From: an uncultured Saprospiraceae bacterium
GTDB lineage: Bacteria; Bacteroidota; Bacteroidia; Chitinophagales; Saprospiraceae
Length of the DNA: 32,404 nt
Reading direction: 5' to 3'
Assembly (NCBI GenBank): GCA_937923345.1
Contig: CAKZVJ010000099.1
Location: forward strand, 1-32,404
The position numbers were made by a program, and so were the translations under genes. The notes under the pieces were generated by a model. It searched no databases. It saw only the letters and a list, made by a program, of their open reading frames with translations, and was not told the DNA's origin. Shown here one piece after another: positions 24,892-32,404 of this stretch (position 1 is its first letter; each line of letters begins with the position of its first letter).

Positions 24892-27219
24892 ATGCACGTT
24901 ATAAAACATATTATTTTGCTTGGGCTACTTTTAAGCCTTGTATTGCCATCATTTGCTCAAGAAGAATTCAAAGAATTTGACTTTGAGAAAGACTATAGCA
25001 ATATAGTTTTGGCATTAAATCGTTTAGAAGTAAAGCAATCTAAGAATTCGAATTATGCGCAAGAAATGTTTGATGAGCTTGGATTTGCAAAGTCTGCTTC
25101 CATGTTTAAACAATCTACTGATATGGACAATACAGACAAAACAGTATGGTCTAATTTGGCCAACGCGGCTAGACTGAATGCCAACTACAGTGAAGCAGCA
25201 TATTGGTATTCTAAGGTAGTCCAAGATGGACCTTTACCGCAGGATATATTGTACTATGCACAGGCTTTACAAGCTAATGGTCAATGTAAAGAAGCCGTTA
25301 CTTGGTTCAAAAAATATAATGCATCTCCTGCAGCTGAAAAGATCTCTTTTATTAGTAATTGTTCAGAGTTAGATGACTATAGAGTTTTTGAGGGGCTTCA
25401 TTTTGACAATCCAGCGACTCTAAATTCTAAACACCTAGATTTTTCTGCTCAACCATTTGGAGAAGGTGTTGTGTTTACCTCAAACAGAGGAACAAATAAA
25501 TTTTTTGGTTTAATTGACAATTGGACATCAAATAATTTTACTGATTTATTCTATACAGAAAAGACTGATGATGGATATAGCAAACCAAGAGTTTTAAAAG
25601 GTGCTGTGAATGGGAAGTTTCATGATGGTGTAGCTACTTTCGGTCAAGAACAAACATTGATGTTTTTTACAAGAAGCAACTATCTTGGAAATTCTGAACA
25701 AGGTGTAAAAAACCTCAAAATATTTTCAGTAAAAAACAGTTCTGCAATTAACTGGAATGATGCAGTAGAGCTTCCTTTTAATAGTGATGATTTTTCAACT
25801 TGCCATCCTTCCTTAGGTAATGATGGAAAGACCTTGTATTTTTCTTCTGATAGGCCTGGTGGATTTGGTGGAATGGATATTTATAGCGTAACTATGATAG
25901 ATGGTTCTTGGGGAGAGCCTCAAAATGTTGGGCCAACAATCAATACTGCAGGAAACGAAATATTCCCTTTCTTAACTGCCCAAGAAGATTTGGCCTTTTC
26001 ATCCAATGGTCATCCAGGTTTTGGAGGTTTAGATGTTTTTGTAGCAAGACGCACAAATCCAAATAATAATAATTGGGATAGATTAGTCAATGCAGGTAAA
26101 CCCTTCAATTCCTTACAAGATGATTTTGGTTTTTACATGAATGATGAAAATACAAATGGGTATATGTCTTCTGGTAGAACTGGTGTTGTGGGTAACGATG
26201 ATATCTTTGAATGGAATAGTGCTGAGGCTATCGATTTCTTTCCTGTATTGTCCAAAGAACAATCTTTTTGTGTAGTTGAAAAAGGAACCAAAAATCCATT
26301 GAGAAATGCTAATTTGATGGTGACAATGATGGAAGATGGTCAGAAAAGAAACGAAACATTAAAGACCAATTCGAATGGTGAATTTGTAGTCACTGTGTGG
26401 CCTAATACAAAGTTAGATATGGACATTACTAAATCAGGATACATAAACAAAAACGAAACTTGGAACGCTACCAGTATGAGTGCGCCAGAGTCAAATTGTA
26501 TTTATGTAGAAATGAAAAAAGAAGAGTTCGTTACCTTGAAAGGGAATGTTGTAAATGCAAATAGTGATATGCCTATAGCAGCAGCAAATATTACTGTTTT
26601 GAATGAATGCAATAATAATACAGAAAAAATAAAATCAGATAACAAAGGTGATTTTGAAATTAAAGTACCATGTGGATGTGATTACAAGGTGACAGGGGCA
26701 CAATCTAGTTTTATAAGTGGTAACAAGATGCTTAAGGCTAGCACATTAAATTGTAATGACATCAGAGAAGTAAATCTAAAGTTAAAAACGGTAAAGAAAA
26801 AAACTACGGTCGTTTCAACAAGAGTTGTTCCCATGTTTGAAAATAAAGTATTAAATATCGGAACCATTGTGCCTTTGCGAAACATTAATTTTGACTACAA
26901 TAAATCTAACATAAGACCAGATGCTGAAAACGAACTCAATAAAGTCATTGCGCTGTTAAATAAGTATCCTAAATTGTCTATTGAAATGGGATCGCATACA
27001 GATGCAAGAGGAAGCACCAATTACAATATGAACCTTTCAAGTGATAGAGCAAAGTCTTCATACGAATACCTGATTAAAAGAGGGATCCAAGCATCAAGAA
27101 TAACTTTTAAAGGCTACGGTGAGTCCGTTCTTCTTAATGAGTGTAAAGATGGTGTAAAATGTAGTGATGCTGCCCATGAACAGAATAGAAGAACAGAAAT
27201 CAAGGTGTTAGATTATTAA
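24892..27219 (+). CDS. OmpA-family protein with TPR-like, PD40 and CarboxypepD_reg-like domains
   Basis: A 775-aa exported protein. Signal peptide (1-23, ending FAQ); TPR-like helices (about 35-155, with NLANAARLNANYSEAAYWYSK); a WD40-like PD40 propeller (about 165-445) with blades such as DGKTLYFSSDRPGGFGG and LAFSSNGHPGFGGLDVF; two CarboxypepD_reg-like beta sandwiches (about 465-640); and a C-terminal OmpA peptidoglycan-binding domain (653-775) with FDYNKSNIRPDAENEL and GSHTDARGSTNYNMNLSSDRA. The last domain should hold peptidoglycan while the N-terminal part contacts outer-membrane partners. This architecture is common beside PorP/SprF genes, where it probably stabilises the adhesin-anchoring complex. 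Last gene of its operon. Confidence 0.92.
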   Translation: MHVIKHIILLGLLLSLVLPSFAQEEFKEFDFEKDYSNIVLALNRLEVKQSKNSNYAQEMFDELGFAKSASMFKQSTDMDNTDKTVWSNLANAARLNANYSEAAYWYSKVVQDGPLPQDILYYAQALQANGQCKEAVTWFKKYNASPAAEKISFISNCSELDDYRVFEGLHFDNPATLNSKHLDFSAQPFGEGVVFTSNRGTNKFFGLIDNWTSNNFTDLFYTEKTDDGYSKPRVLKGAVNGKFHDGVATFGQEQTLMFFTRSNYLGNSEQGVKNLKIFSVKNSSAINWNDAVELPFNSDDFSTCHPSLGNDGKTLYFSSDRPGGFGGMDIYSVTMIDGSWGEPQNVGPTINTAGNEIFPFLTAQEDLAFSSNGHPGFGGLDVFVARRTNPNNNNWDRLVNAGKPFNSLQDDFGFYMNDENTNGYMSSGRTGVVGNDDIFEWNSAEAIDFFPVLSKEQSFCVVEKGTKNPLRNANLMVTMMEDGQKRNETLKTNSNGEFVVTVWPNTKLDMDITKSGYINKNETWNATSMSAPESNCIYVEMKKEEFVTLKGNVVNANSDMPIAAANITVLNECNNNTEKIKSDNKGDFEIKVPCGCDYKVTGAQSSFISGNKMLKASTLNCNDIREVNLKLKTVKKKTTVVSTRVVPMFENKVLNIGTIVPLRNINFDYNKSNIRPDAENELNKVIALLNKYPKLSIEMGSHTDARGSTNYNMNLSSDRAKSSYEYLIKRGIQASRITFKGYGESVLLNECKDGVKCSDAAHEQNRRTEIKVLDY

Positions 27220-27349
27220 AATAACAAATTTACAGATTTAGAATAGGAGCCTTTTTTTTACATCCTATTGTACTGACAAACACTATAACGAACAAGTAAC
27301 ACATTTATACTAAAGATTTTATTGTCAGTAGATTATCAATTTGATAAGT

Positions 27350-27377
27350 GCTCTACCCCTAGGGGTAGGGCATTTTT
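27350..27377 (+). terminator. Intrinsic terminator of the adhesin-PorP-OmpA operon
   Basis: GCTCTACCC-ctag-GGGTAGGGC forms a 9-bp stem (one T-G pair) with a 4-nt loop, followed by ATTTTTA. It lies 130 bp after the OmpA-family stop and 130 bp before the next gene. Confidence 0.8.
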
Positions 27378-27420
27378 ATCCTTTGTCACCTAATTATCGA
27401 CTCACTATTATTTAAGTAAA

Positions 27421-27454
27421 TTTGAGTATTTCTAGCTAAAATCATGTATTTTTG
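27421..27454 (+). promoter_or_regulatory. Promoter of the second PorP/SprF locus
   Basis: TTTG (27421-27424), 22 bp, then TATTTTTG (27447-27454), a perfect TAnnTTTG. Spacing is slightly long. The predicted leader before the ATG at 27508 is about 47 nt. Confidence 0.6.
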
Positions 27455-27507
27455 TGAGCCAAAGAAGATTTTCACTGTGCTAAGTAACTACCAAAATTCT
27501 TTATTTA

Positions 27508-28443
27508 ATGAGCAGATTGCTTTACCTAATTGTCTTTGTTTGTGCGTTAAGCCCTCTTTTTGCACAACAAACTCCGCTTTTTACCCAATATCGTAGTAAC
27601 TATACAGTAATCAATCCAGCGATGTTGAGCCCACAGTATCTGCTTGAGGATCAGAATCTGGATTTTGGGGTCTCTCTAAGAACACAGTGGACCAATTTAG
27701 ATGACAACCCTAGAACGCAGTTAGCGCAGGGAAATTTCTTCTATGCTAATACTGGCGTTTCGATCCTGAGCGGTGGTTATATTATCAGAGATAGAGTAGG
27801 GCCGACCAGTACTACGGGCGCTTATGGCAAAATCGGAGGTGTACTTTCTGATGATCCTTATTGGGGAGGAATAGCGATGGGACTTTCCATAGGGATACAA
27901 CAGTTTCGTATTGATGCTTCGCAATTAGTTTTAAGACAAGAAGGTGATTTTCTCGGACAACAAGATCAATCTAAAATTGCACCTGATGTTGGATTCGGCT
28001 TTTATTACTACAAAAGATTTGAAAAAGGATGGTTTGCAGATGACATCGTATACGCTGGACTTTCGGTACCACAAGTGCTTGGCTTAAATGTAGCCTTCAC
28101 CGAAGGAGATTCAGATTTCAATATCCGTCGCCAACAGCATGTAAATTTGATTGCCGGATATTACTTATTTTTAGATAACGATAGATTTATTGAGCCTTCC
28201 ATCTGGCTGAGGTACGTTGCCAATGCACCAGTAAGTTTAGACATCAACTTCCGATACCAAGTCAATCGTAGTATCTACTTCGGATTCGGTGGAAGTCTAG
28301 CTCAGACTTTTCATTTTGAAACAGGTTTCGTCATTGGAGATCAGTTAAGGCTTGGATATGGATTTGACTTTCCTTTCAATACCATTGGGCCTGTAGGAAG
28401 AGCCACACACGAAATAAATCTAAATTTCGCATTAGAAAGATAA
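27508..28443 (+). CDS. PorP/SprF family outer-membrane protein (second copy)
   Basis: A 311-aa protein with signal peptide (cleavage near LFAQQ), the family opening TPLFTQYRSNYTVINPAML, and RTQWTNLDDNPRTQLAQGNFFYANTGVSILSGG. As expected for a small outer-membrane beta barrel, it consists of alternating strands and ends in a strand, INLNFALER. It differs widely from the other PorP/SprF in this window, so the two are paralogues rather than a recent duplication. The type B adhesin gene 162 bp downstream is its likely partner; gene order is reversed compared with the first locus. It starts after a clear promoter and terminator pair. Confidence 0.92.
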   Translation: MSRLLYLIVFVCALSPLFAQQTPLFTQYRSNYTVINPAMLSPQYLLEDQNLDFGVSLRTQWTNLDDNPRTQLAQGNFFYANTGVSILSGGYIIRDRVGPTSTTGAYGKIGGVLSDDPYWGGIAMGLSIGIQQFRIDASQLVLRQEGDFLGQQDQSKIAPDVGFGFYYYKRFEKGWFADDIVYAGLSVPQVLGLNVAFTEGDSDFNIRRQQHVNLIAGYYLFLDNDRFIEPSIWLRYVANAPVSLDINFRYQVNRSIYFGFGGSLAQTFHFETGFVIGDQLRLGYGFDFPFNTIGPVGRATHEINLNFALER

Positions 28444-28553
28444 TATATAATAACAACGAACGGTTCAGTAATTTCCGAAAAATTATAAATCAAAAACAGT
28501 CAAGTGTTTGATTTAGTGTATGTCGCAAAAAGAATGTCTTTTAGTTAAATATG

Positions 28554-28563
28554 TTGCATGCAA
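28554..28563. promoter_or_regulatory. 10-bp perfect palindrome upstream of the SprB-like gene
   Basis: TTGCATGCAA is a perfect palindrome 42 bp before the ATG at 28606. It could be an operator, but palindromes of this size also arise by chance. No good TAnnTTTG box is seen in the 162-bp gap, so the gene may be read from the PorP/SprF promoter. Confidence 0.25.
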
Positions 28564-28605
28564 TAAAAAAATTATTACCAAACCACTGATAAGATAAGCT
28601 CAACG

Positions 28606-31600
28606 ATGAATTTCTTTATAAAACATATAATCTTTATTAGTTTACTTGCTCTGTCTTTCTCATGCTTTGCGCAAACTAATGTCGTTTCTATTTCTAATAA
28701 ATCAGCTCTCTTGGAGGAAGAGATTTGTTTAGATATATATCTTCTAGATTTTGGTAAATCTGGAATCGGAGAATATGAAGTAACTTGGGATAGCCAAATA
28801 GGTAAACTACTAAATGCCACTGCTGGCGACATTGCTTTCTTTTCAAATCTAGAAGACAGCAAACAAGCAAATTCTGGCATACTTAGATTTGTTATTACAG
28901 ATAAAATGTTTGCAGACATTTATACAGGCAGCTTAAATCCTAGCATCTGTATTCTACCACAACAAATAGGGAAGACGGATATCATTGTCAAAAAAATAGA
29001 AAAGACAAAAAAGACTATAGTTTCTAAAGGAACCTTGTCGGTATTGAAGTCACCACAGATAGGAGAGGCCTTGATCGCTTCTATGGAAACAGCTAATCCA
29101 GGCACTACAGCCTGTGTGGAGATAAGTGTGGAAGGATTTACGACCATACGTAGATTGACCTTTGGTGTAAATGCACCTAGTAATGCCGGCACTTTCAATA
29201 TGATGGAAACTGAAAATAGAGGCTTTAATTTACCAGGATTCTCTATAGCAAACATTACCAATATTCCTGGTTTTGCTACTACAGTGGAATGGGATGCCCC
29301 TAATCAAACCACGGGTGTCACCGTTCCAGATGGGACTATTATAGCAGAATTTTGCTACGATATCACTGGGACACCAGGTACGACTGCGGATATAGTATTT
29401 AATGTACCTACCGTTTTTAATTTGTTCGTTAGTATCGACGGTACTGAGACACCTGCAGATATTACAGAGGGCTCTATTACGATACCAAACTTTGCTCCAT
29501 TAGAGATCCAGGATGATTTTATCTCTCCTGACAATTGCTTTGATATAGATAATGGAGAAATAATAATTACACCTAATGGTGGCGTTCCTCCATATTCTTA
29601 CCTCTGGTCCGATGCTGGGATGACAACCACTAAAGATTTGATAGGCGTTCCCGGTGGGATGTATACATTGGTTATCTCTGACTCAAGTGTACCCGTGAAC
29701 CAATTGACAACTAGCTACACAATACCAACTGATACCATATCTCCTATTTCTGATGCCGGACCTTCACAAGCTATCACATGTGATAACGAGATGGTAACTT
29801 TGGGTACAAATAATTCTTCCTCTGGGCTTGATTTTGAGTATGAGTGGACACCTCCCCCGGGAGTGATGCTGATTTCTGGGAATAGCGATATTATGGCTAT
29901 AGCAGATACTCCTGGTCAATATGATTTAAGAGTAATCAATGCTGTCAATGGATGTAATTCTATATCAACTGTTTTAGTTGAGGATGGAACTGCTTCGCCT
30001 AATTTAATAGTTCCTGCGGATCAAGATTTGTCTTGCCAACCTGGTGGCTTAATTCTAGAAGCGATGAATGACGAAGGATTAACTAATTTGACGGCAGCTT
30101 GGACAGTGGGAGCAGATGGGATGATAGATTCAGTTGTTGATGATCTTAGTATTAGTGTGTCGACGCCTGGTACCTACGATGTAGTTTTGACCAATGAAGA
30201 TACCGGCTGTACTTCCATGAGTAGTGTGACCATTACACCTGCAGTATTACCGACCATATCTCTACTTGGTGATCCAGATAATTTGAATTGCGATCAAAAC
30301 TCAGTGATGATTTCAGTGAATATAAATCCTGCGAATACGATACTCTGGACTACTACTAATGGGACCATTGATGCTGGAGCAAATACAGCAAGCGTCACCG
30401 TATCTTCAGTAGGAACATATATTGCAGAAGTTACCGATGCGATGACAGATTGCACCAATACTATCGAAGTAGAAGTATTGGGAGATACTTCTGAACCAAC
30501 TGTGATGGCAGGCGATGATCTTACTATCACTTGCACCAACCCTAGCGTCACTTTGATGGGAAGTACCGATACACCAGATGGCAGTATTGCCTGGACCGAT
30601 GCCAATAATAATTTTGCGGGCAACGATCTTGCCCTTACCGTCAACAGATCAGGATTGTATAATCTCAATGTGACCAATGAATTTGGATGCATGCGCACAG
30701 ATCAAGTAGAGGTTTTTATAGATACCATTAGTCCTGTTTCTAATGCGGGCATGGATATGCAAATCGGATGTATAGGATCAGATATTACTTTAGATGGGAC
30801 AGCCTCATCAGTAGGGCCTGAGTTTACCTATATGTGGTCCACATTAGATGGCATTTTAGTTTCTGGATTCAATACCTTGACGCCGGCGATTAGTTCAGCG
30901 GGAGTCTACGATCTCATCGTTACAAATACTAATAATGGTTGTACGGCATTATCCAATGTAGAAATATCGCTACAAGGAAACCTCCTTCCTTCAGATGCTG
31001 GAGAGGATTTCAGTACTTGTGATAATGAAGCTACACTCATGGGTAATATAGAGGCAGGTGTGACTGGCGTTTGGACCACAACTTCTAGTGCAAATATTGA
31101 CAATCCAAGTGCAGCATCGATTGCAGTGACAAATCTTAGTCCTGGTGAAAATGAATTTACCTGGACGCTCTCGACAGCTGATTGTGCAGACTATAGCATG
31201 GACGTAGTGACCATCACATTAGAAGGAATGCCCAATGCTACCGATGATACATTCACGGTGCCATTAGATTCTTCCATTATTAGTTCTAATGTGGTTTTCA
31301 ATGATAATTTGATAAGCGATGATGTGACCATAGACTTTATGCCTCAAGATCCCAATTTTACAGATTTAGGCGACGGTAGTTTTACTTATACCTTTCCCAA
31401 TGATTCTATCAGGACAGTCAATTTTAGCTATCTTATTTGTTCTGCAGTTTGCCCCAACTTATGCGATAGTGCTATGATATTTTTGGTGCGCGAAGAGCCA
31501 ATGATCGAACCAGTAGATTTAGATGCCTTACCGAATGCGATTACACCCAATGGAGATGGGCTCAATGACGCACTTATTTTTGATATCATGTTGACTAGAC

Positions 31601-31803
31601 CGCAAGATTTTCCCAATCCAGAATTAGTAATATTCAATCGCTGGGGAGATGTAGTGTACAGACAGCAACCTTACGACAACAATTGGCAAGGAACAAATCA
31701 GAGTGGGGGGGAGCTTCCAGAAGGGACATATTACTTTATCAACCGTTTGAGTCTCGAAGAAACCGAAATCCTCAGTGGAGACATTACCATCATCAGAGAC
31801 TAA
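28606..31803 (+). CDS. T9SS type B adhesin with cohesin-like, SprB and Ig-like repeats
   Basis: A 1065-aa exported protein. Signal peptide (1-22, ending CFAQ); two cohesin-like beta domains (about 25-150 and 155-300, the second with VTVPDGTIIAEFCYDITG); one SprB-type repeat (about 305-380, NGGVPPYSYLWSDAG followed by GGMYTLVISD); about five Ig/PKD-like domains with cysteine pairs (about 385-790); one module of the kind repeated eleven times in the larger adhesin (about 792-877); a cadherin-like domain beginning ATDDTFTV; and a C-terminal gliding-motility-associated T9SS type B domain (about 975-1065, LPNAITPNGDGLNDALIF through SGDITIIRD). It should be exported by T9SS and act in adhesion or gliding. 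The upstream PorP/SprF is its likely anchor. Confidence 0.92.
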   Translation: MNFFIKHIIFISLLALSFSCFAQTNVVSISNKSALLEEEICLDIYLLDFGKSGIGEYEVTWDSQIGKLLNATAGDIAFFSNLEDSKQANSGILRFVITDKMFADIYTGSLNPSICILPQQIGKTDIIVKKIEKTKKTIVSKGTLSVLKSPQIGEALIASMETANPGTTACVEISVEGFTTIRRLTFGVNAPSNAGTFNMMETENRGFNLPGFSIANITNIPGFATTVEWDAPNQTTGVTVPDGTIIAEFCYDITGTPGTTADIVFNVPTVFNLFVSIDGTETPADITEGSITIPNFAPLEIQDDFISPDNCFDIDNGEIIITPNGGVPPYSYLWSDAGMTTTKDLIGVPGGMYTLVISDSSVPVNQLTTSYTIPTDTISPISDAGPSQAITCDNEMVTLGTNNSSSGLDFEYEWTPPPGVMLISGNSDIMAIADTPGQYDLRVINAVNGCNSISTVLVEDGTASPNLIVPADQDLSCQPGGLILEAMNDEGLTNLTAAWTVGADGMIDSVVDDLSISVSTPGTYDVVLTNEDTGCTSMSSVTITPAVLPTISLLGDPDNLNCDQNSVMISVNINPANTILWTTTNGTIDAGANTASVTVSSVGTYIAEVTDAMTDCTNTIEVEVLGDTSEPTVMAGDDLTITCTNPSVTLMGSTDTPDGSIAWTDANNNFAGNDLALTVNRSGLYNLNVTNEFGCMRTDQVEVFIDTISPVSNAGMDMQIGCIGSDITLDGTASSVGPEFTYMWSTLDGILVSGFNTLTPAISSAGVYDLIVTNTNNGCTALSNVEISLQGNLLPSDAGEDFSTCDNEATLMGNIEAGVTGVWTTTSSANIDNPSAASIAVTNLSPGENEFTWTLSTADCADYSMDVVTITLEGMPNATDDTFTVPLDSSIISSNVVFNDNLISDDVTIDFMPQDPNFTDLGDGSFTYTFPNDSIRTVNFSYLICSAVCPNLCDSAMIFLVREEPMIEPVDLDALPNAITPNGDGLNDALIFDIMLTRPQDFPNPELVIFNRWGDVVYRQQPYDNNWQGTNQSGGELPEGTYYFINRLSLEETEILSGDITIIRD

Positions 31804-31841
31804 ACTTTAACACTTTTTCAGTGCCATAGCAATCATATTAC

Positions 31842-31871
31842 GATAAAATACCATATATCGGGTATTTTATC
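31842..31871 (+). terminator. Terminator-like hairpin after the SprB-like gene
   Basis: GATAAAATACC and GGTATTTTATC form a perfect 11-bp stem with an 8-nt loop, 38 bp after the stop. No separate T-run follows, but the descending arm is T-rich. Confidence 0.55.
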
Positions 31872-31886
31872 ACAGCTAGGTATAGC

Positions 31887-31894
31887 TACTTTTG
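31887..31894 (+). promoter_or_regulatory. Candidate -7 box for a small RNA
   Basis: TACTTTTG is an exact TAnnTTTG match in a gene-free region. A start about 5 nt downstream would coincide with the first base of the 9-bp stem at 31898. The -33 region has TTTT (31865-31868) without the G. Confidence 0.45.
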
Positions 31895-31897
31895 CAG

Positions 31898-32017
31898 TAG
31901 ATACAATATTGGCCAGATACTTTTCTTGGAGAACGTATTTTGCTCATTTTGTATCTAGACTTTTGCAAAAAAGTCGATTACGATTTGGGTGAGTTGGTGA
32001 TGCGACTCACTTTTTTT
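31898..32017 (+). ncRNA. Candidate small noncoding RNA with three stem-loops
   Basis: About 120 nt between a -7 box and a strong terminator, with no ORF. Stem 1: TAGATACAA (31898-31906) with TTGTATCTA (31949-31957), perfect 9 bp closing a 42-nt loop. Stem 2: GACTTTT (31958-31964) with AAAAGTC (31969-31975), directly adjacent. Stem 3: GTGAGTTG (31989-31996) with CGACTCAC (32003-32010), 8 bp with one T-G pair, followed by seven T. The fit of promoter, structure and terminator is better than expected by chance, but expression and class are unknown. Alternative: an untranslated tail of the adhesin mRNA with a second terminator. Confidence 0.5.
31989..32017 (+). terminator. Strong intrinsic terminator
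   Basis: GTGAGTTG-gtgatg-CGACTCAC is an 8-bp stem with a 6-nt loop, followed directly by TTTTTTT. It ends the candidate small RNA or backs up termination of the SprB-like gene, whose stop is 186 bp upstream. Confidence 0.85.
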
Positions 32018-32029
32018 ATGCCCCTGTAT

Positions 32030-32110
32030 GAGAGTAGGGCATCCCCCCCGAAAAAATCGGGGCAAGCTCTTCGGGACGCGTGATTCGCTTGTATTCGATG
32101 CCCTAGTCTC
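32030..32110. repeat. Nested palindrome of 81 bp
   Basis: GAGAGTAGGGCATC (32030-32043) pairs with GATGCCCTAGTCTC (32097-32110), 14 bp with one mismatch. It encloses a second hairpin, CCCCGA/TCGGGG around an A-run (32046-32062), identical in type to the one inside the MITE copies, including the following GCAAGC. The inner hairpin therefore occurs both inside and outside the MITE. Confidence 0.7.
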
Positions 32111-32264
32111 CTGTTTAGATTACAGCTAGTGCCGTATTCGCTCATCCGCTCATCCATCTCTAGCTATATCTTCACGAGTCGTCTAGCGCATCTCATATCG
32201 CTGCTCCCGCTGATGCATGGAATGGAAATATCGAATAGGCTGACTCAAGTTTCAGAATCTATAT

Positions 32265-32404
32265 AGGGATGTACAGAAATATCATATTTCATTGAGATAA
32301 AAGGTTCTACATCTCAAAATCTCTAAATGATTACCTCATTTTTAATATTATTGCTTTAAAAACAGGGTTATTCTCAGACTCAATTTGTCATGATTTTTAA
32401 AAGA
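32265..32404 (+). repeat. MITE-like dispersed repeat, copy 3 (cut by window end)
   Basis: It begins AGGGATGTACAGAA and follows copy 1 closely in the same orientation, through the ATTGCTTTAAAAAC and CTCAATTTGTCATGATT segments, until the window ends at about half its length. Bases 32111-32264 just before it show no gene and no recognised feature. Confidence 0.88.

Overview
The window looks like a chromosome segment of a gliding or surface-adhesive Bacteroidota bacterium, most plausibly Saprospiria/Lewinella-like. The evidence is moderately AT-rich DNA, -7 boxes of the form TAnnTTTG, few Shine-Dalgarno sites, type IX secretion (T9SS) C-terminal sorting domains of both type A and type B, two PorP/SprF outer-membrane proteins, and very large modular adhesins with thrombospondin type 3, SprB-like and Ig-like repeats. 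Species-level placement is inference.

Layout. Positions 90-357 hold a 268-bp MITE-like repeat with terminal inverted repeats; an inverted copy lies at 11799-12067 and a third copy runs off the right edge from 32265. Positions 367-2982 (minus) hold two envelope glycosyltransferases: a GT4 enzyme followed by a polytopic GT39/ArnT-like enzyme. A START-domain protein (3331-3960) converges on a DUF1801 protein (4148-4519, minus) across an array of sixteen 8-bp repeats. Positions 4672-9113 hold a tight three-gene operon: an 804-aa P-loop ATPase, a small MscS-like membrane protein and a cation:proton antiporter. I do not recognise this combination as a described system; it is the best candidate here for something new. 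A secreted M14 carboxypeptidase with a type A T9SS tail follows (9360-11774), then queA (12157-13221, minus) with a clear terminator.

Positions 13222-13849 contain no gene but a dense set of perfect hairpins in locally GC-rich DNA. An ABC-transporter permease of the MacB/FtsX type follows (13850-15100). The rest is devoted to T9SS surface proteins. One operon (15248-27219) encodes a 2865-aa type B adhesin, its likely PorP/SprF partner and an OmpA/PD40 periplasmic-outer membrane protein, and ends in an intrinsic terminator at 27350-27377. A second locus (27508-31803) has the reverse order: PorP/SprF first, then a 1065-aa SprB-like type B adhesin.

The tail (31804-32404) holds a terminator-like hairpin, a candidate small RNA (about 31898-32017) with its own -7 box, three stem-loops and a strong terminator, an 81-bp nested palindrome, and the third MITE copy. 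The genes work together mainly on the cell surface: adhesins and a peptidase exported by T9SS, PorP/SprF anchors, envelope glycosylation, and membrane transport. The T9SS core machinery itself is not in the window.
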